A DNA stretch of 64,000 nucleotides from Elmis aenea (GCA_947652605.1 OX393577.1:28275466-28339465), one strand, 5' to 3'. Positions 45,770 to 58,287 are shown, counted from the stretch's first letter. Translations and numbers: made by a program. Notes: a model not told the origin generated them from the letters alone.

Positions 45770-46740
45770 TCTGCATGTATCTTTCACATATCAATAGTTC
45801 CTTTCGGGTTGCTGTACTACGATCTATTGGTCTATTGTACCTTCTGATGATAGCTTCTTACAGGAGTCCTGAAAAATTCCAAGATTTTCTTTAAGTATAT
45901 TTTTCTTAACTCTTCTTGGTTGGTTTTTTTCCATTCCTAGAAGTCTACGCCGATAGGTTGTGATCCCTCTCACTGGTGTAGTACGTGTAAAGAAGAGTTT
46001 CTTCTTCACCACATTATCTGCATATATCGGTCTCTGATAGCCCTATTATGTACAAGTGTTTATTTACGACAGTGTCCTGTGATGAGTCCTGTGGCTGATC
46101 TGATGTCTACTCTGCTTATTCTGAGCAAATCTTTTGTCTTTTTCTTTGAGACATTCGACAGCATAGCCTTAAAATGTGCTTGTCCTGCTACTTTTTTTAT
46201 AATGAGCATTATGTTCTTGTATTAATGTTTCATTGCGACATCGCTTGGTTACTCCATAGGATATGACAAGTTGACAACTGCGGGTTGTGGTCCGAAGAAA
46301 GGCGTGTCGCTGCCAATTTTGGCTAGGCGATCTGCTTTCTTGTTTCCTGGTATATTAGTGTGCTCCTCACCATACCAGTTTAACGTTATTATTCCGTCCT
46401 AACACGTTTAGTGCCCGGATGCCGTTCAGAACAAGTCTTTAGTTTACTTTCGACTAACTAAAAGCTTTTAAGGCTGCTTGGCTGTCGGAAGATTCTTCTA
46501 TTATTAAAGTCGCGTTCTAATTGTGTTTTTGCACATGTGCATAGCGCACACTATGGCTTGGAATATGGTTGCATACTGTTCAAAACTTACAGATGTGCCT
46601 TGTCTCATTGGAGCTGCTTCTCATATTCCATAGCCTGTGCCATCCTGCGTTTTTGGCCCGTCTGTATACTAGACTAGGCCATTTTGACTTTACTTTTTGA
46701 CGCTCCCATTTGGAATTATGATTTCAAAGGTCCAAAGGTT
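45770..46740 (-). pseudogene. I-group LINE 3' end with RNase H domain
   Basis: The minus strand, with shifts, shows a LINE-type RNase H: VYTDGPKTQDGTGYGI (about 46660-46610), FQAIVCAM (about 46555), ADRLAKIGSDTPFFGPQPA (about 46345-46280), then the post-RNase H tail ITGHCR.NKHLYIIGLS..DICR (about 46090-46020) and an open stretch RTYRRRLLGMEKNQPRRVKK (46012-45824). RNase H after RT with this tail is found in I, R1-related and Loa-type elements; I cannot narrow it further. The reverse transcriptase itself lies outside or is lost. It differs from the three RTE-like remnants, which have no RNase H. Confidence 0.7.
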
Positions 46741-46914
46741 CTATTTATTTATCCGAAACCATATTTAGTGTCGAATACGTGTCGATCTCGTTGAGAATAG
46801 GTAAATGCCCTCCCTACATTTTTAGTCAACCTTGTGATTTAACCACAAGGTGAAGATAAGCAGAGCGTTATTTAATGTTTGTTAAAACAGCTTTAGACTT
46901 AAAAAGAGTTACAA

Positions 46915-47306
46915 ACATTACAGCTCCGCTCCGGCATCAAAATGCCTACTCCAGCTCCGCTCCATGCTCCAAATATTGTTAACATTAAAAAAAAAAAGTT
47001 TTTTGAATAAAAAAATTGTTTTTAAAAACAAATTTTTAATTTTATCTGATATGTAGAAGTTAGACAAAAATAACAATATTTGACCCTAACAAACAAGTGA
47101 AGTAAAATAAAGGTTTGTAAGAACAAATTATTTATCTTCAAAGGTTAAAAAGAAGGAAAAACTATATATTTTTTTAAACTTGTACATAATAAACTGAAGC
47201 AGTGGAGCAATCAAAATTATTTGCTCCGGACTCCGTTCCTGCTCCGGGCAAAAACCCATTGCTCCACTGCTCCGTGCTCTAGCTCCGTGCTCCGCTCCAA
47301 ACCCCT
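46915..47306. repeat. GCTCCG-rich repeat
   Basis: Two clusters of GCTCC units (46921-46972 and 47221-47303), all in the same orientation, enclose about 250 bp of AT-rich sequence. On the minus strand it starts CACAGGGGTTTGGAGCGGAG, which looks like a hAT-type end, but no duplication or matching end is visible. Confidence 0.55.
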
Positions 47307-49600
47307 GTGTATGGTGTTTTTTCGTTTGTTAATTAAATGTCAGTCTAAAGTGCTAGAGATGTTTTTAAACTAACCATTACATTCTAATTTTTATTAATCT
47401 GTGAATGTGTATTGTTAATACAGTTTTGTAATTACTTACGGAACTTGCTATCTCTATATAAAATCGATCAATATTTAAATTAATGCTATTAAAATAATGC
47501 ATTGATACCAATAAAACGATTTGAAATCGACCAACCTTTTAATTACATTCCGATTCATTCAAGATATGTTGCATATCGCAATAGATATCGAAAACAAATA
47601 AAGCAAAAACAATTAGGTGGTAGACAAGCATAATTGCAATTGTTGTAATGAGCGCAGACACTGTTGTATCAGATATAACAAGTAGCTGGCGGAATGTGGC
47701 GTGGGTGAGTGGTGTAGGCGGGTGTCAGCCGCGCCAGGCCTGAGATTGAGCATGTTGATACTGCATGTGACATGTTATCCGGTACGATGCACGCTCCGTC
47801 GATTTATTGCTTTAACAACTAATTTAACTCGTATGAAAAGCTCATTTGTGTACTATATAACAGTGGAAAATCAAGTGGTTTTGCTTGTTTGACTTCTATA
47901 ATCGCAATGCAGAAAGCACAATATCTCATTGTTTCGTTAGAAATAAAAGATAATGCTATGAAATTGTAGACAAAATTAAAATAAACTATTATTATTTATT
48001 ACACACAGCAATAAATTAAATTGGACTAATATTTTATCGCACTGATATTAATTATTAAATATTTGTTTAGGTTGAAAGCGTATTATTTCTTCCTTGGCCG
48101 TCGATTTGTTATTAGGTAAACACCGCTATAAATAACGTTTAGACGTTACAGATGCAGATTTTATTTAAGTAACAGGGTAATTTTTAACGTGGTATGCTAA
48201 AAAAGCTCCGAATCTGAATTGTATTTTAGCGCCCATTTTCGCATTTTGAAGCTTAATTTATTATAGTGAAACTTTTATTTTGGTCCACCCCTATAATGGT
48301 TAAATCAAATATTCGTCAGATTTACGGCAAGAATATGTTCCGATATTCGTTTAAAAGTCCAATATTCGTTACATAATTTTTAAAAAAAGCAGACATGCAT
48401 AAACATTGGATAAGTTTTTTGCTAAATTGACTGCTAGTGAAGGGACAAAAAAGACATCGATCACCAAAATTGCAGTAACCTGATGTGACAATGGAAGGCA
48501 ACTCCCCTTTTAAACAACAATTCGTTACTTCCTCCTTAGCCAACATTGCTTTTTAGTAACGGTAAAGTTCTCGTTAAAATTTTTGTTTATTAACTTATCA
48601 GATCCGTAGCTGGAACAGATTCTTCAAATTTATGTTTATTCCTATGGAAAAAATTGATTCTATATTCGTCTGATTTAGTATTCGTCCAAAAGACGTAAAA
48701 TGTTAAAGCATTACAAAAACGTGACCACAATGTGCAAGACAATTCAAAATTTAAAAAAAAGCACTGAAATTCAGAAGTTTTGGGCTTTAAGCTCACATAC
48801 TCAAATTAAAGTTACTCTTACAAAAGTTAACCTCTTCCACGAACAGTAATCGCCGGCTATCCTTGTTTTAATAAATCCGATTTTTCTCTCGCAAAATCGA
48901 ATTAGGAATATTTAGGGAATCATCATTTCATTGTTACAGTACTAATATTGGTTGCAGACTTTTTGACGTACGCTGTTTACTATGCTAACTAGTTATATCG
49001 TTTTTCTGCATTTATATTGTTATTAACCGCCAGTTGGATACTTGTAATTTAGATTTTAAGTCGTTTCTTGTACGTCGTTCATTTGTTGTTTTTATTAACG
49101 CAGGAATTATTATCGTAGATATTAAACTTACATTCCTACAACAATAAAATTTAGAAACGATATAGCAAAAAAATTTAATGTTCTTACGTTGACGTTATTA
49201 TTAATAATCTGCTGTCATTTACCAAAGAATAAATTTTCCTGCATCAATAAGGTCAGTAAAGGTTGTATCCGTGATGAACGATACACGATCAGTTATATTT
49301 TGAGTCGTTTCACACGAAAAGTTTGCCACGACGCCACTGCCGAACAGCAGGAGTATGTAACGCTATGTTCTCAGTTTTGACAACCAGAGCTTGCTTGATC
49401 AACGACCTACTGCGTGGGAGCTACATCGATCACGTTTATATGATGTAAAGCAGCAGTTAATTTTGTCTTTTTAAATTGCTGAAATAACATAACTCATACG
49501 GGAGTTATTAATTGTTCTCAATATTGTATCAATTATTAAACGCACGATGCTTTCTTCTTATCGTTAATATAATATATTTATTTGAATAAAGGGTGTTTGT
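47307..49600. other. No gene seen; one GC-rich patch
   Basis: 47680-47765 is GC-rich (GGCGTGGGTGAGTGGTGTAGG, CAGCCGCGCCAGGCCTGAG). Minus-strand frames at 48546-48322 and 48796-48590 are not recognisable. ATTCGT is over-represented between 48310 and 48690 without a fixed period. Confidence 0.45.
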
Positions 49601-49665
49601 TTAAACACGCGGAAACATGTATGGCGGAAATTGCTAAAGATAGAAAGATGGCTAAAGGAGCAAAG

Positions 49666-50680
49666 AAGTGTTCCATGTTTTTGCTAAATCCTCGTTCACA
49701 TGGTGACATTAGCTTAGTAACACTAGATGCCGTGGCATTAGATGTCGTCGTCTGAAGATCCTGATGTAGCGATGCCACGTCATGACGGCAGTGCCGTGAC
49801 ACTAGCGATGTCGTGACAATGACATCAACTGCCAACTTTTGATATTACAAATGTGGCACTTGAGACTTGACGTAAGCCTACTGTACTTTTATATTTTGAC
49901 AGCGGGTATTTGTCACAACCACGGTCTACTACACAGGTTGGGAAACTCTCATATAAAACCGACCGAGGCCGGTAACTAGTTCTAAGAAGCGTTCGTCATA
50001 AATTATCGCTAGATGGCGATTAGTCTAAGAACCGGTTCGTGTACAAGATTTTGACATAGTCAGCGAGATTTATAAGCGTTCGCTTAAAAAAAATCGCAAA
50101 ATTCAAATTTAATTAATCAAAGGATGTATATAAAAATGTTTAACTGAATTTTTAAGTCAGTTTTGTTCAAAATAAGATCCCACCTAGTGCACGCACAGTT
50201 CTTAAACTAATCGCCATCTAACAAATTTTTATGGCGAATGGTTCTTTGACATCGCCATCTAGCGGAAATTTATGTCGAAAAGTTCCAGATTTTTTGACAG
50301 GCTTCTTACCTGTGTGGTAGACCGTGGTCACAACAGACAATAATAATATAATCGATTTCCAATTTATTATGTCCTCAATAGATGTTCTAACATTTTTAGA
50401 GCATTATCAGCAATATCCTTGCTTATAGGATGAATCTGTTTACGAATATGGCGACTTTAAAATAATTATTTGTTCTACAACATTCGCTGCTGCAGCTACA
50501 CGTGCGGCCATTTTTATTTTAATGTCGCGACACTCAAATATACCATATTACGTGTGAATATCTAGTGCCGCGACACCGAATGTCAAGCCATGTCATGGCA
50601 TTAAATATCACGACGCTAGTATCACCATGTGAACGAGGTTTTAGTAAAAACATGAAACACTTTGCTCCTGAAAAAACTAA
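49666..50680. mobile_element. Foldback element interrupted by a hAT MITE
   Basis: CCTCGTTCACATGGTGA (49699) is matched by TCACCATGTGAACGAGG (50623), and the pairing extends outward through the TCCATGTTTTTGCTAAA and GGAGCAAAG blocks. Inside, GTGCCGTGACACTAGCGATG-like sequence returns inverted near 50560. The hAT MITE 49920-50326 lies in its middle. Confidence 0.7.
49920..50326. mobile_element. hAT MITE (CACGGTCTACTACACAGG) with perfect target duplication
   Basis: Ends CACGGTCTACTACACAGGT and ACCTGTGTGGTAGACCGTG are inverted repeats with one mismatch. GTCACAAC flanks both sides (49912-49919, 50327-50334), a perfect 8-bp duplication. Internally TAGATGGCGAT and its reverse complement recur (50009, 50211, 50255). 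Confidence 0.9.
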
Positions 50681-50948
50681 AAAACTAAAACACTTAAATT
50701 TGGAATTATAGTTTTTTTTACTTTGTTACCATTAACCATAAAAATTAAAAAAATAAATTTGTATGTTAGGCAAATCCGTATATCGAATGGCCTTGTCAAA
50801 ATTGACCCAGTATGTTAGGTTTTTAATACACTCAAGTAACTGATATAAATTCATATGTCATGTGTCCCATAATTTGTTTGAAACTTCTTTGGAACCGGAA
50901 TATCCCCCTTCGGATTAAATGATCCAATTCGGAACGTTCTGTACCTAT

Positions 50949-51524
50949 ACAGTGTGTTTAAATTGGCGAAAGTGCTACACGTGACGATGTTCTAAGTCGA
51001 AAATCTTAAACAAAAATGTTGTACCATGCTTCCTATGGCCTCAGGAACCATTTAAAGAAACAAAAACTTGGCAACATTGCATACATTGATTTGCATTTGG
51101 ACATTTTTTTATCAGCAATTTTTACTTAGGTATTTATAATATTTGTTCGAACTGAAAGCCTTCAGTTCGTAAACATAGCTGCAAACTTTTAGGTATCGTC
51201 TAACACAAACTAGAAATAATTACGAGCAAAACAGAGATGACAGCTAATGACAATGTTGCCATGTGTATTATTTTCATTCAAAGCAGTGATTAACATATTT
51301 TCAACACCAATTTTTGAAAGAAAAAACACAATATTTAGGAAACAATATTATTGAAAAATTATTAAATAATAACGCTTATTAAAGGACTGAATGTCAAAAC
51401 TTTGAGGACCTCTTGCAGACACAGCAAGCATGGTACATTATTTTTGTATAAAGATTTTCGACTTAGAATTTTACGAAGAACATCGCCACGTGTAGCGTTT
51501 CTGCCAATTTATACACGCCCTGTA
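50949..51524. mobile_element. Degenerate foldback element
   Basis: TACAGTGTGTTTAAATTGGC, GCTACACGTG and TAAGTCGAAAATCTT at the left pair with GCCAATTTATACACGCCCTG, CACGTGTAGC and AAGATTTTCGACTTA at the right. The CAGGGTG end survives as GCCCTGTA only on the right. The central region also pairs loosely. Confidence 0.65.
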
Positions 51525-52235
51525 AGTATATTCACTTTAAGAAAAGAAAATAATAAATATTGCATTCTTCATAAAAAATTTCAATTGATAGCATTTTAGT
51601 TAAAAATCTAATATGGCACTCATAAGAAATACTAGTCTACTATCGCATTTTAAAAACCAAGTAGGCTGGGCAATATTTACAACGGCTTGCGATGAACGTC
51701 TTTGCATTACCTAGGAATACCAAAATTCAAATTTCCAATGTTAGTAAAAGAGTTACTGTTGAAATTTAAAATTGAATTTTTTTCAGAATGTTTCAGGAAC
51801 GGACTACAATATACACGTTTTCAGTCTATATTAGTAAGCATGTAAAACACACTTTTTTGCTAGTTTAAACATATTTCTACCTCTAATGCTTTTTAAGATC
51901 CCTAAACATTTATACCCGGTACAGGGATATCAGAAAATTCAAAACAGGTTCATTGTGAAACGACGAATATACTTTCGTCAAAAATAAACGCACTTTTTTA
52001 TTATTCTAAATATTGAGTCAGTATAACGAATGTGAGTGATATCTAGCAATCAACAGCCGGTGTAAACTGTAATCGATAGATTGTTGGCAGTAACTTTAAA
52101 TGGTTCCTATAATTTAAATTATTGTGTGATTGTTATTAATACTATTCAAGTCCTAGAAATGTGCAAATTATCGTACCCTACTTTTATGACCAAATATTAA
52201 AAAATAGGAGTTGTATTCTTTCAATTGTTTGTATC
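51525..52235. other. No gene seen
   Basis: AT-rich, nothing recognisable. Confidence 0.5.
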
Positions 52236-52243
52236 GACTAGAC

Positions 52244-52585
52244 CAGTGTTTCTTAACTTTTTTCTTCGCAGCCCACTTTCCAATTCAAAAAATTGTCGCG
52301 ACCAAACAAAATTTTGTACTTTAAAATGATAACATTAACCATTCATAACATTTATTGTTTTTATAATTATAAAAAAACATATTCAATTTGCTATGAAAAT
52401 TTATTTATCAACTAAAACTCAAAATTTTATTACACAAAAAAATACCTTTAGAATAAATAAAATATAATTTTCCGGCTTGGTTAAATAAATAAAAACTTTA
52501 TTATTATTTTCAATATGGTTTGCGACCCAAAATAAAATTCTCGCGACCCACTTTTGGGTCACGACCCACAGTTTAAGAAACACTG
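52244..52585. mobile_element. hAT MITE (CAGTGTTTCTTAAC)
   Basis: Ends CAGTGTTTCTTAAC and its partner GTTTAAGAAACACTG are inverted repeats. Flanks GACTAGAC (52236-52243) and GACTGGAC (52586-52593) differ at one of 8 bases. GCGACCCA motifs near the right end match the widespread CAGTGKTTCTYAACC hAT group. The 62-codon minus frame inside is not a gene. Confidence 0.88.
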
Positions 52586-52593
52586 GACTGGAC

Positions 52594-53640
52594 CACACAA
52601 ACCTCAAAAAGTACCTACTGCTTAAATTTGTTTGTTACTCAATAGCTATTTTTTTTTCATAATCTAATTAACAGAAAAATTTATGGTATAGACTTTTATT
52701 AAGCTTTCTGCGTTTTTGAACTAATCTAAGTTTTTATCTTATTTTAGGTTTGGGTTGGCAGATGCAGGATTATTGCTTATTTAACACTATAAAGGAAACT
52801 GTTTACAAAAAATGATATACATAGTTTAATAATTATTCTTTCGTTAAATGGATTGTTGCTCGTCCTCGTTTAAAAAACCTTGACATCATGTGCCACCCTA
52901 TGAAAAACCACATCATAATTCTTCAGATAAAATAATTTACAGTCTAAAGGTGTCACCAACAACTGTGCCAGTATACAAATATCTGATAAAGTTACTGTAC
53001 AAGTCGAAGTCAAAACATAACAAAATACCGATTTAATTATTTTTTTTATATAGCAAAAATTTATTTACCGATGGCATGCGTGCCAAGTCTATAACATTTA
53101 TAAAATCTATAAGAAAATCAATAAAATCCATTACGTTAAGTGGTAGTTGGTGATATGGATTTTCATAACGTCATTCACCTGTTACAAAGTAAAGTGACCT
53201 CTGTAGCATCGTGACGGAGGCAGCGTTACGCAGGTGAGTACCGAGAAGTTATTAGAATAAATCATAGGCAATATTAGTGTCACTTCTAAGATTAAATGTT
53301 GGTGCCGGCGGTATTTCATATACTGTGCGCCCACAATAGCGCGTTTGTTGACTGCAAGTTATTATTATTTCAAAATGCCGATGACATGTGCCTATTTTAT
53401 TGGCCCTTAGTTAAAATTAGTTTCTACTGATAAAGCATTTATCCGCCCAAAAAAAAATTGCAAGCAGTTTTAAGGAAATGTTTTTATAATAGTTAAGTTT
53501 TTCATACAAGTTATACCTATATGTCTAAATCAATGTGCATAATTATCTGGTGTAAATTATTATGATGTAAAGCAGATTTTTTTTTACAATACTATCAAAA
53601 TGTCATGCTCTGATTAGAACTTTTTAGTTAAAATGAAATA
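52594..53640. other. No gene; exon-like end at 53233
   Basis: 53200-53240 is GC-richer and contains GCGTTACGCAG followed by GTGAGTACCG, a consensus-like 5' splice site. No clear open frame leads into it. 53305-53355 (GTGCCGGCGG, GCGCCCACAATAGCGCG) is also GC-richer. Confidence 0.35.
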
Positions 53641-53644
53641 TTAA

Positions 53645-53866
53645 ATATACTCCACCACATTCGCCTGATTTGTGGTCCTTTTGCTTGCAAGATTACAATA
53701 AGGATTTATTATGTAACTAACGTATCAAAAGCTTTCCATTAACTAAAAAAAATACATTTAAAAAAGTAGTTCTGGCAGATGCATTGTTGAATCTGTATCA
53801 CTCAGTTGTTTGCCGCTTTCAAGATTATCTAGTCGTTAATGGTAGTCCTTTTGAACATCTGTGTTA
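53645..53866 (+). pseudogene. C-terminal remnant of a DDE transposase
   Basis: Frameshifted plus-strand pieces: PPHSPDLWSFCLQDY-like sequence (about 53655-53695, resembling the PxSPDLxPxDFFLW motif that precedes the last catalytic residue) and LADALLNLYHSVVCRFQDYL then NGSPFEHLC (53775-53863). The closing FEHL resembles the ends of Tc1/mariner-superfamily transposases (usual form GGHFEHLL). The N-terminal and central parts are not seen. Confidence 0.45.
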
Positions 53867-55860
53867 GTCTACTACTAAACTACTGCTTCTGCTCATACCA
53901 AACATCCATCATTTTTGAGTTATGGGATCGTTGATTTGTCTTATTTGTAATATGTGTATAATTTTTGATATCTTCCTGTTTTTTATTGTCTTTTTAGAAG
54001 TTGTTTGAATTTTAAGCTAACATTTGCATTTGTTTTAACAAATTATAAATGCAGTAAAAAGTTACAGATTGTTATCGATCGTCTTAATTTACGTACTGTA
54101 AAAGTACATTTCATAGGAATTAAGCCAATTCACGTACATGATTTTAGTGCTTTTGATATTGATTTATTAACGATCCGTTATTTTTAATTGGGTGCTTACA
54201 ACTTGCTACTATTACATAACATTTAAATAATCATTATGTTGTATCTCGTTCTAATGCTTAGTGCTGTCACATTTTGTAGTAGGGGGCGCGTGAAAACGAT
54301 GGTAATCGTTTAAATTGGATGAATGGAGGATGAACAGGTGTATAGTTCAACCATTGGCAGTGTTATCGGCCCTATTAGGGAGAACAAAAAACTGGAGTTC
54401 CTACACTACCGCTAAACGTTAGCTATTAATGTATCTGAACATTTATCTTGACACCTGTGCAGTTAGAGCCAATGCATTTTCATGTTTTCGTAGTGTAATT
54501 TTCACCGTCAACTTGTAAGCTTAATAATTATACGGTATTACCGGCAGATATCACTTTTATTATAGCCACGTGCTACTTGATTTATTGTTTTACGCGCTGT
54601 ATTATGATATTTTTGTTACGTTGACAGCCTTTGTATTGTTATTATTGCAGTATTACAAATGTTTTCTATTTGTAAAGCTCGAGAGGAATTTAAAATAATA
54701 AATAGTTTATAATAGCTTGGTTTGTTAGAACAGTTAGATTTAGAAAAAAAACTTGTAAACTTTTGTTAATATAATTATTATGTGACTTTAGAAAAATGTA
54801 TAATGTGTTTTAAACGGTTTCTATTTTTAAATAGCTTATTACGAGTAATGAATTTATAATAATCTGAACTATGTAACGATCATTTGAGTGATGGACTATA
54901 ATTTGCACAAAACTGTATCGTAAATATATTAAATAAAATGTTGATTTCTAATTACAGACTCGCGGGGGTCTGTTACCGTTTAAAATTTTGACGTTCGATT
55001 AATTACCGTTTGATCGATTATCGTAAAGTTACATATTATTTACGTCGTATAAAAATTTATTGTGTAGGCAACAATAAATAGCAAACGGTGAATATTAATT
55101 GTTCTGGGTTTCCTGTTGAATTACACTTGCACTGACCTAAATCCTTATATCGCTGGTTTGATCGTGATATTGACAGCTCATTCAAGTGAATGCAAATGAT
55201 ATAGATATATCTTATTGTTACATTTTGTTTTTCATCGCTGACAAGCCAAACTGAAAGTAACGTTTTTGTATGTAATGTAACTGAAGCCAACATAAATTAC
55301 ACAATTTATATTTTGTTGTACAAAAAAAAAAAAAATTACGGCAGGTTTGCCGAAATTTGGACATTTTATCTTCCAATGGTAAAAGCAAAGATTAATCAGG
55401 ATGTTACTTTGTGCTGATAATCATTTAAGTGTTTTAGAAAGCAATAATAAATTTACAGCTTCTAGGGACTGTTTGCATATACATATGTTTTTCGTAGTTG
55501 CACTTTGCCTGTTTGCCGAGAAAAAATATTTCCTATTGTTCGAGCACGCTGTGGACAATACAAACATAATTCATTGTAATCTTTTGTCAAGTTTACAGTT
55601 ATTTGCTTTTTTAAGCAACAGTGTGCGCGGTGTCTTTCATTTTAAGTGAGGGTACATAATTTAATTTAAATTTAGACGGCATGTTTTCTTCAACTCTTTA
55701 AAATATTTGACAGCGTCAGAAAATACTTTATTTAAATAACTGCATGAACCACTATTGTTCCATTTAAAAAATTGACTATTAAAGTAATCCAAATGTCAAT
55801 TAAAATGTACAAAAACGCCCTTTGGACACTTGTTTACATAATGAAATTCAATTTATGCAG
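53867..55860. other. No gene seen
   Basis: AT-rich. Frames of 60-82 codons (54005-54187, 55401-55649 plus; 55293-55057 minus) have no recognisable motifs. A GC-richer spot at 54280-54300 (GTAGGGGGCGCGTG). Confidence 0.45.
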
Positions 55861-55867
55861 GTCACGG

Positions 55868-56044
55868 CACACTTAAAAAAAAATTAAATTTTAAGCAAAA
55901 ATTATTTGAGGTTATAAAAATTCATTAAAGTGATGCAGTTGTATCAAAATTTGCTTCCTCTTTCTAAAAATGTAAAAATATACAGGGATTCCATTTGAGA
56001 TAACAAAGTTAGTGTACATATTTTTACAAAATCCAGTTTTATAC
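55868..56044. mobile_element. Half-copy of the 5635-6819 foldback family
   Basis: AAATTATTTGAGGTTATAAA, GATGCAGTTGTATCAAAATT and AAAAATATACAGGGATTCCA match the inner half of one arm. It is cut off by the foldback that starts at 56045. Confidence 0.65.
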
Positions 56045-57398
56045 ATACAGGGTGAGTCACGACGGACGCCACGGAGTTTTATGACGAAACGGTATATATT
56101 TACAAACTTCTGTCGCGGTTAGATTATGTAAGTCAATAAGGGCTACATTTTAAAAATATTTTCAAACATACAGAGTGCTCCAAAAAAGAGTGCCATATCA
56201 AAGTTACACTTTTTCTTATGGAACACCTTATATATTTTTGCATTTTTGGATTCCTCTTTAAATTTACTTCAAAAAATGTATAAGGTTATATGGGTCTAGG
56301 GCTAACCGTTTTCGTGAAAATTGCATTTTCATGAAAATGCAGTACCTACTTTCAAAAATTTTCAACATTTGGAAACTTTAAAAAGTCTGAATAAATTCGC
56401 TTGGCAATTCGATTGACAATAGATTAATTAACACTTTGCACCACCTATATTTTTAAAATATTACACAGGGCGCTTTTTACGCTTGGTCAAACTTGTGAAA
56501 CTTTAAACATCGATAACTCATTTTTCTTAAATACAACACCCTATATTTTTTTACACAGACTTATACAAAATTTAATTATCTTTCGAAAACATAAAGGCTG
56601 TTTTTCACCTAAAACTGATATATTCCGAGATATCGTGATTTTATTGTTAACTATTAGGGCAAAGCGATATTTATAAGTAGGCTATGGAGCGGTAGTTTGA
56701 AACAATTGAAAGAAAAAAACAAGAAACTTATAATTTTATCTTTTGCCAACACATTTTTGACATTTTTTTATAAGAAAGTTGTAATTTTACCATTCTTATG
56801 TTTAAATAGAGGTTTTTAAAAATTATTTATGCATTTATTTATTGGACCAGTGTTATAAGATAATTACTAAATCCTATAAACTATTTTTTGTATGTTTACA
56901 ATACGACACTTGGTTCTACCGAAAACGGTACCAACCATGTTTTTTTTAAATGTAATATTTTTAATCAGCGTCTTTTTCGCGTACCTGATACATTATCAAT
57001 GGGTTTTTAGGACTTGGCAAACGATCAAACTCAATTATATGAAAAATATTGTGGCCCTGATGAGAAACACCCATTCAAACGTAAACTTGTAAAATTACAG
57101 CTTTTTTATGAAAAAATGTCAAAAATGTGTAGGCAAAAGATAAAATTATAGGTTTCTTGTATTTTTCTTTCAATTGTTTCAAACTACCGCTGTCTACCTT
57201 CATAGCCTACTTGAAAATATCACTTTGCCCTAATAATTAACAATAAAATCAATTTTTTTTTGGAGCAACCTGTATGTTTGAAAATATTTTTAAAACGTAG
57301 CCCTTATTGACTTACATATTCTAACCGCGACAGAAGTTTGAAAATATATACCGTTTTGCCATAAAACTCCGTGGCGTCCGTCGTGACTCACCCTGTAT
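56045..57398. mobile_element. Foldback element, second full copy of the CAGGGTGAGTCACGACGG family
   Basis: Ends ATACAGGGTGAGTCACGACG and its reverse complement. The left arm carries the same internal blocks as 20147-21970 (GGTTATATGGGTCTAGGGCT, TTTTTACGCTTGGTCAAACT, TAGGCTAT). The right arm is shortened: after AATTAACAATAAAATC it jumps straight to TTTTTTTGGAGCAACCTGTA, losing about 450 bp that copy 1 keeps. The 66-codon frame at 56892-57092 is repeat sequence. Confidence 0.85.
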
Positions 57399-57639
57399 GA
57401 ATCTTGTCTAAAATGGCATTGGTCTAAAATGTCATTTGTCTAAAAATAAACTTGAAGAAAGGGGTGAGCCTGATTCCAGTTACACCCCGTGTATACATAG
57501 GTACCTATATTTAATCGCAGCAGCTTCTTCTAAGATACTGAAATGACTTTTTAAATACTTAAATAAAAATTTAAACAATTTTTTGCAAAAAACATGTGTT
57601 ACTTTTGATTAACAATGGATCACAATAGCTGAATTTTGG

Positions 57640-58020
57640 TCATTACAGAGAATTTTATTGACATAAAATTTAAAAAAAAAACAAACTTAGGTGTAAAACA
57701 TAAATATGCATTTATACACATTACTTTGGGCGCTACATTACAATTTGGTTTTTTATATTGGTCTTTCTTGCCTGAAAATATTAGCCAAAGTCCAACTTTG
57801 TCTATTTTTATTTCCTTAGCAGGGATCAGAGATCCTTTTTTTTTCCTTCTTTTTATTAATTTGTTACTCCAGTTGAGGTCTTTTTTTAAAAATACCTTTA
57901 TACTCACGGCACAGACATGCTGCAATATTAATTTTGAAATCCAAAAAAATCAATTGGTCTCTTTTACTCAGTTTGCAAGGTAGACAAAAGATAGAAAAAA
58001 ATTTAGTCATTACAATCTAA
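57640..58020 (-). pseudogene. piggyBac (PGBD3-like) transposase C-terminal remnant
   Basis: The minus strand gives LSKRDQLIFLDFKINIAACL (about 57975-57910), the end of the core, followed by GSLIPAKEIKIDKVGLWLIF, GKKDQYKKPNCNV and KVMC...YLCFTP (57835-57660). This matches the layout of the C-terminal zinc-binding tail of PGBD3-like piggyBac transposases: P..EIR.D..GHWP...KK.RC..P.C...KVMCSKC...LC. Two expected cysteines are lost (QYK for RCK, CINA for CSKC), and the closing FH is absent. It belongs to a different piggyBac lineage from the domain at 40333-40500. Confidence 0.6.
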
Positions 58021-58280
58021 TGTGACTTTAATTTCAAATATTATGGATAGCTATTGATAAAAGGAACTAACTACATATATATTTAGAATTACATTAACAA
58101 AGTTTAATGAATATTACATGTTTTAAATATAACAGTACAGCAGGTACAGACTTAATAAGCTTAACTTTTGGTACTATTTAGTGGCGAAAAATTATACCAA
58201 ATTGGAATAAAAGAGAGCTGGCTGGACTCCCATACTCTTACTTTGAAGTAGCAGTGGTCCTTTGATAAAAATCTCTATAA
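58021..58280. other. No gene seen
   Basis: AT-rich spacer; could hold further unrecognisable transposase sequence. Confidence 0.4.
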
Positions 58281-58287
58281 TTTTCAT

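Noticed and set aside
48322..48796. Cysteine-containing minus-strand frames suggestive of a zinc finger
   Set aside because: Cysteine and histidine spacing fits no zinc-finger class I know, and the two frames are not linked by splice sites.
49189..49380. 63-codon frame in a moderately GC-rich patch
   Set aside because: No recognisable motif and no support from neighbouring sequence.
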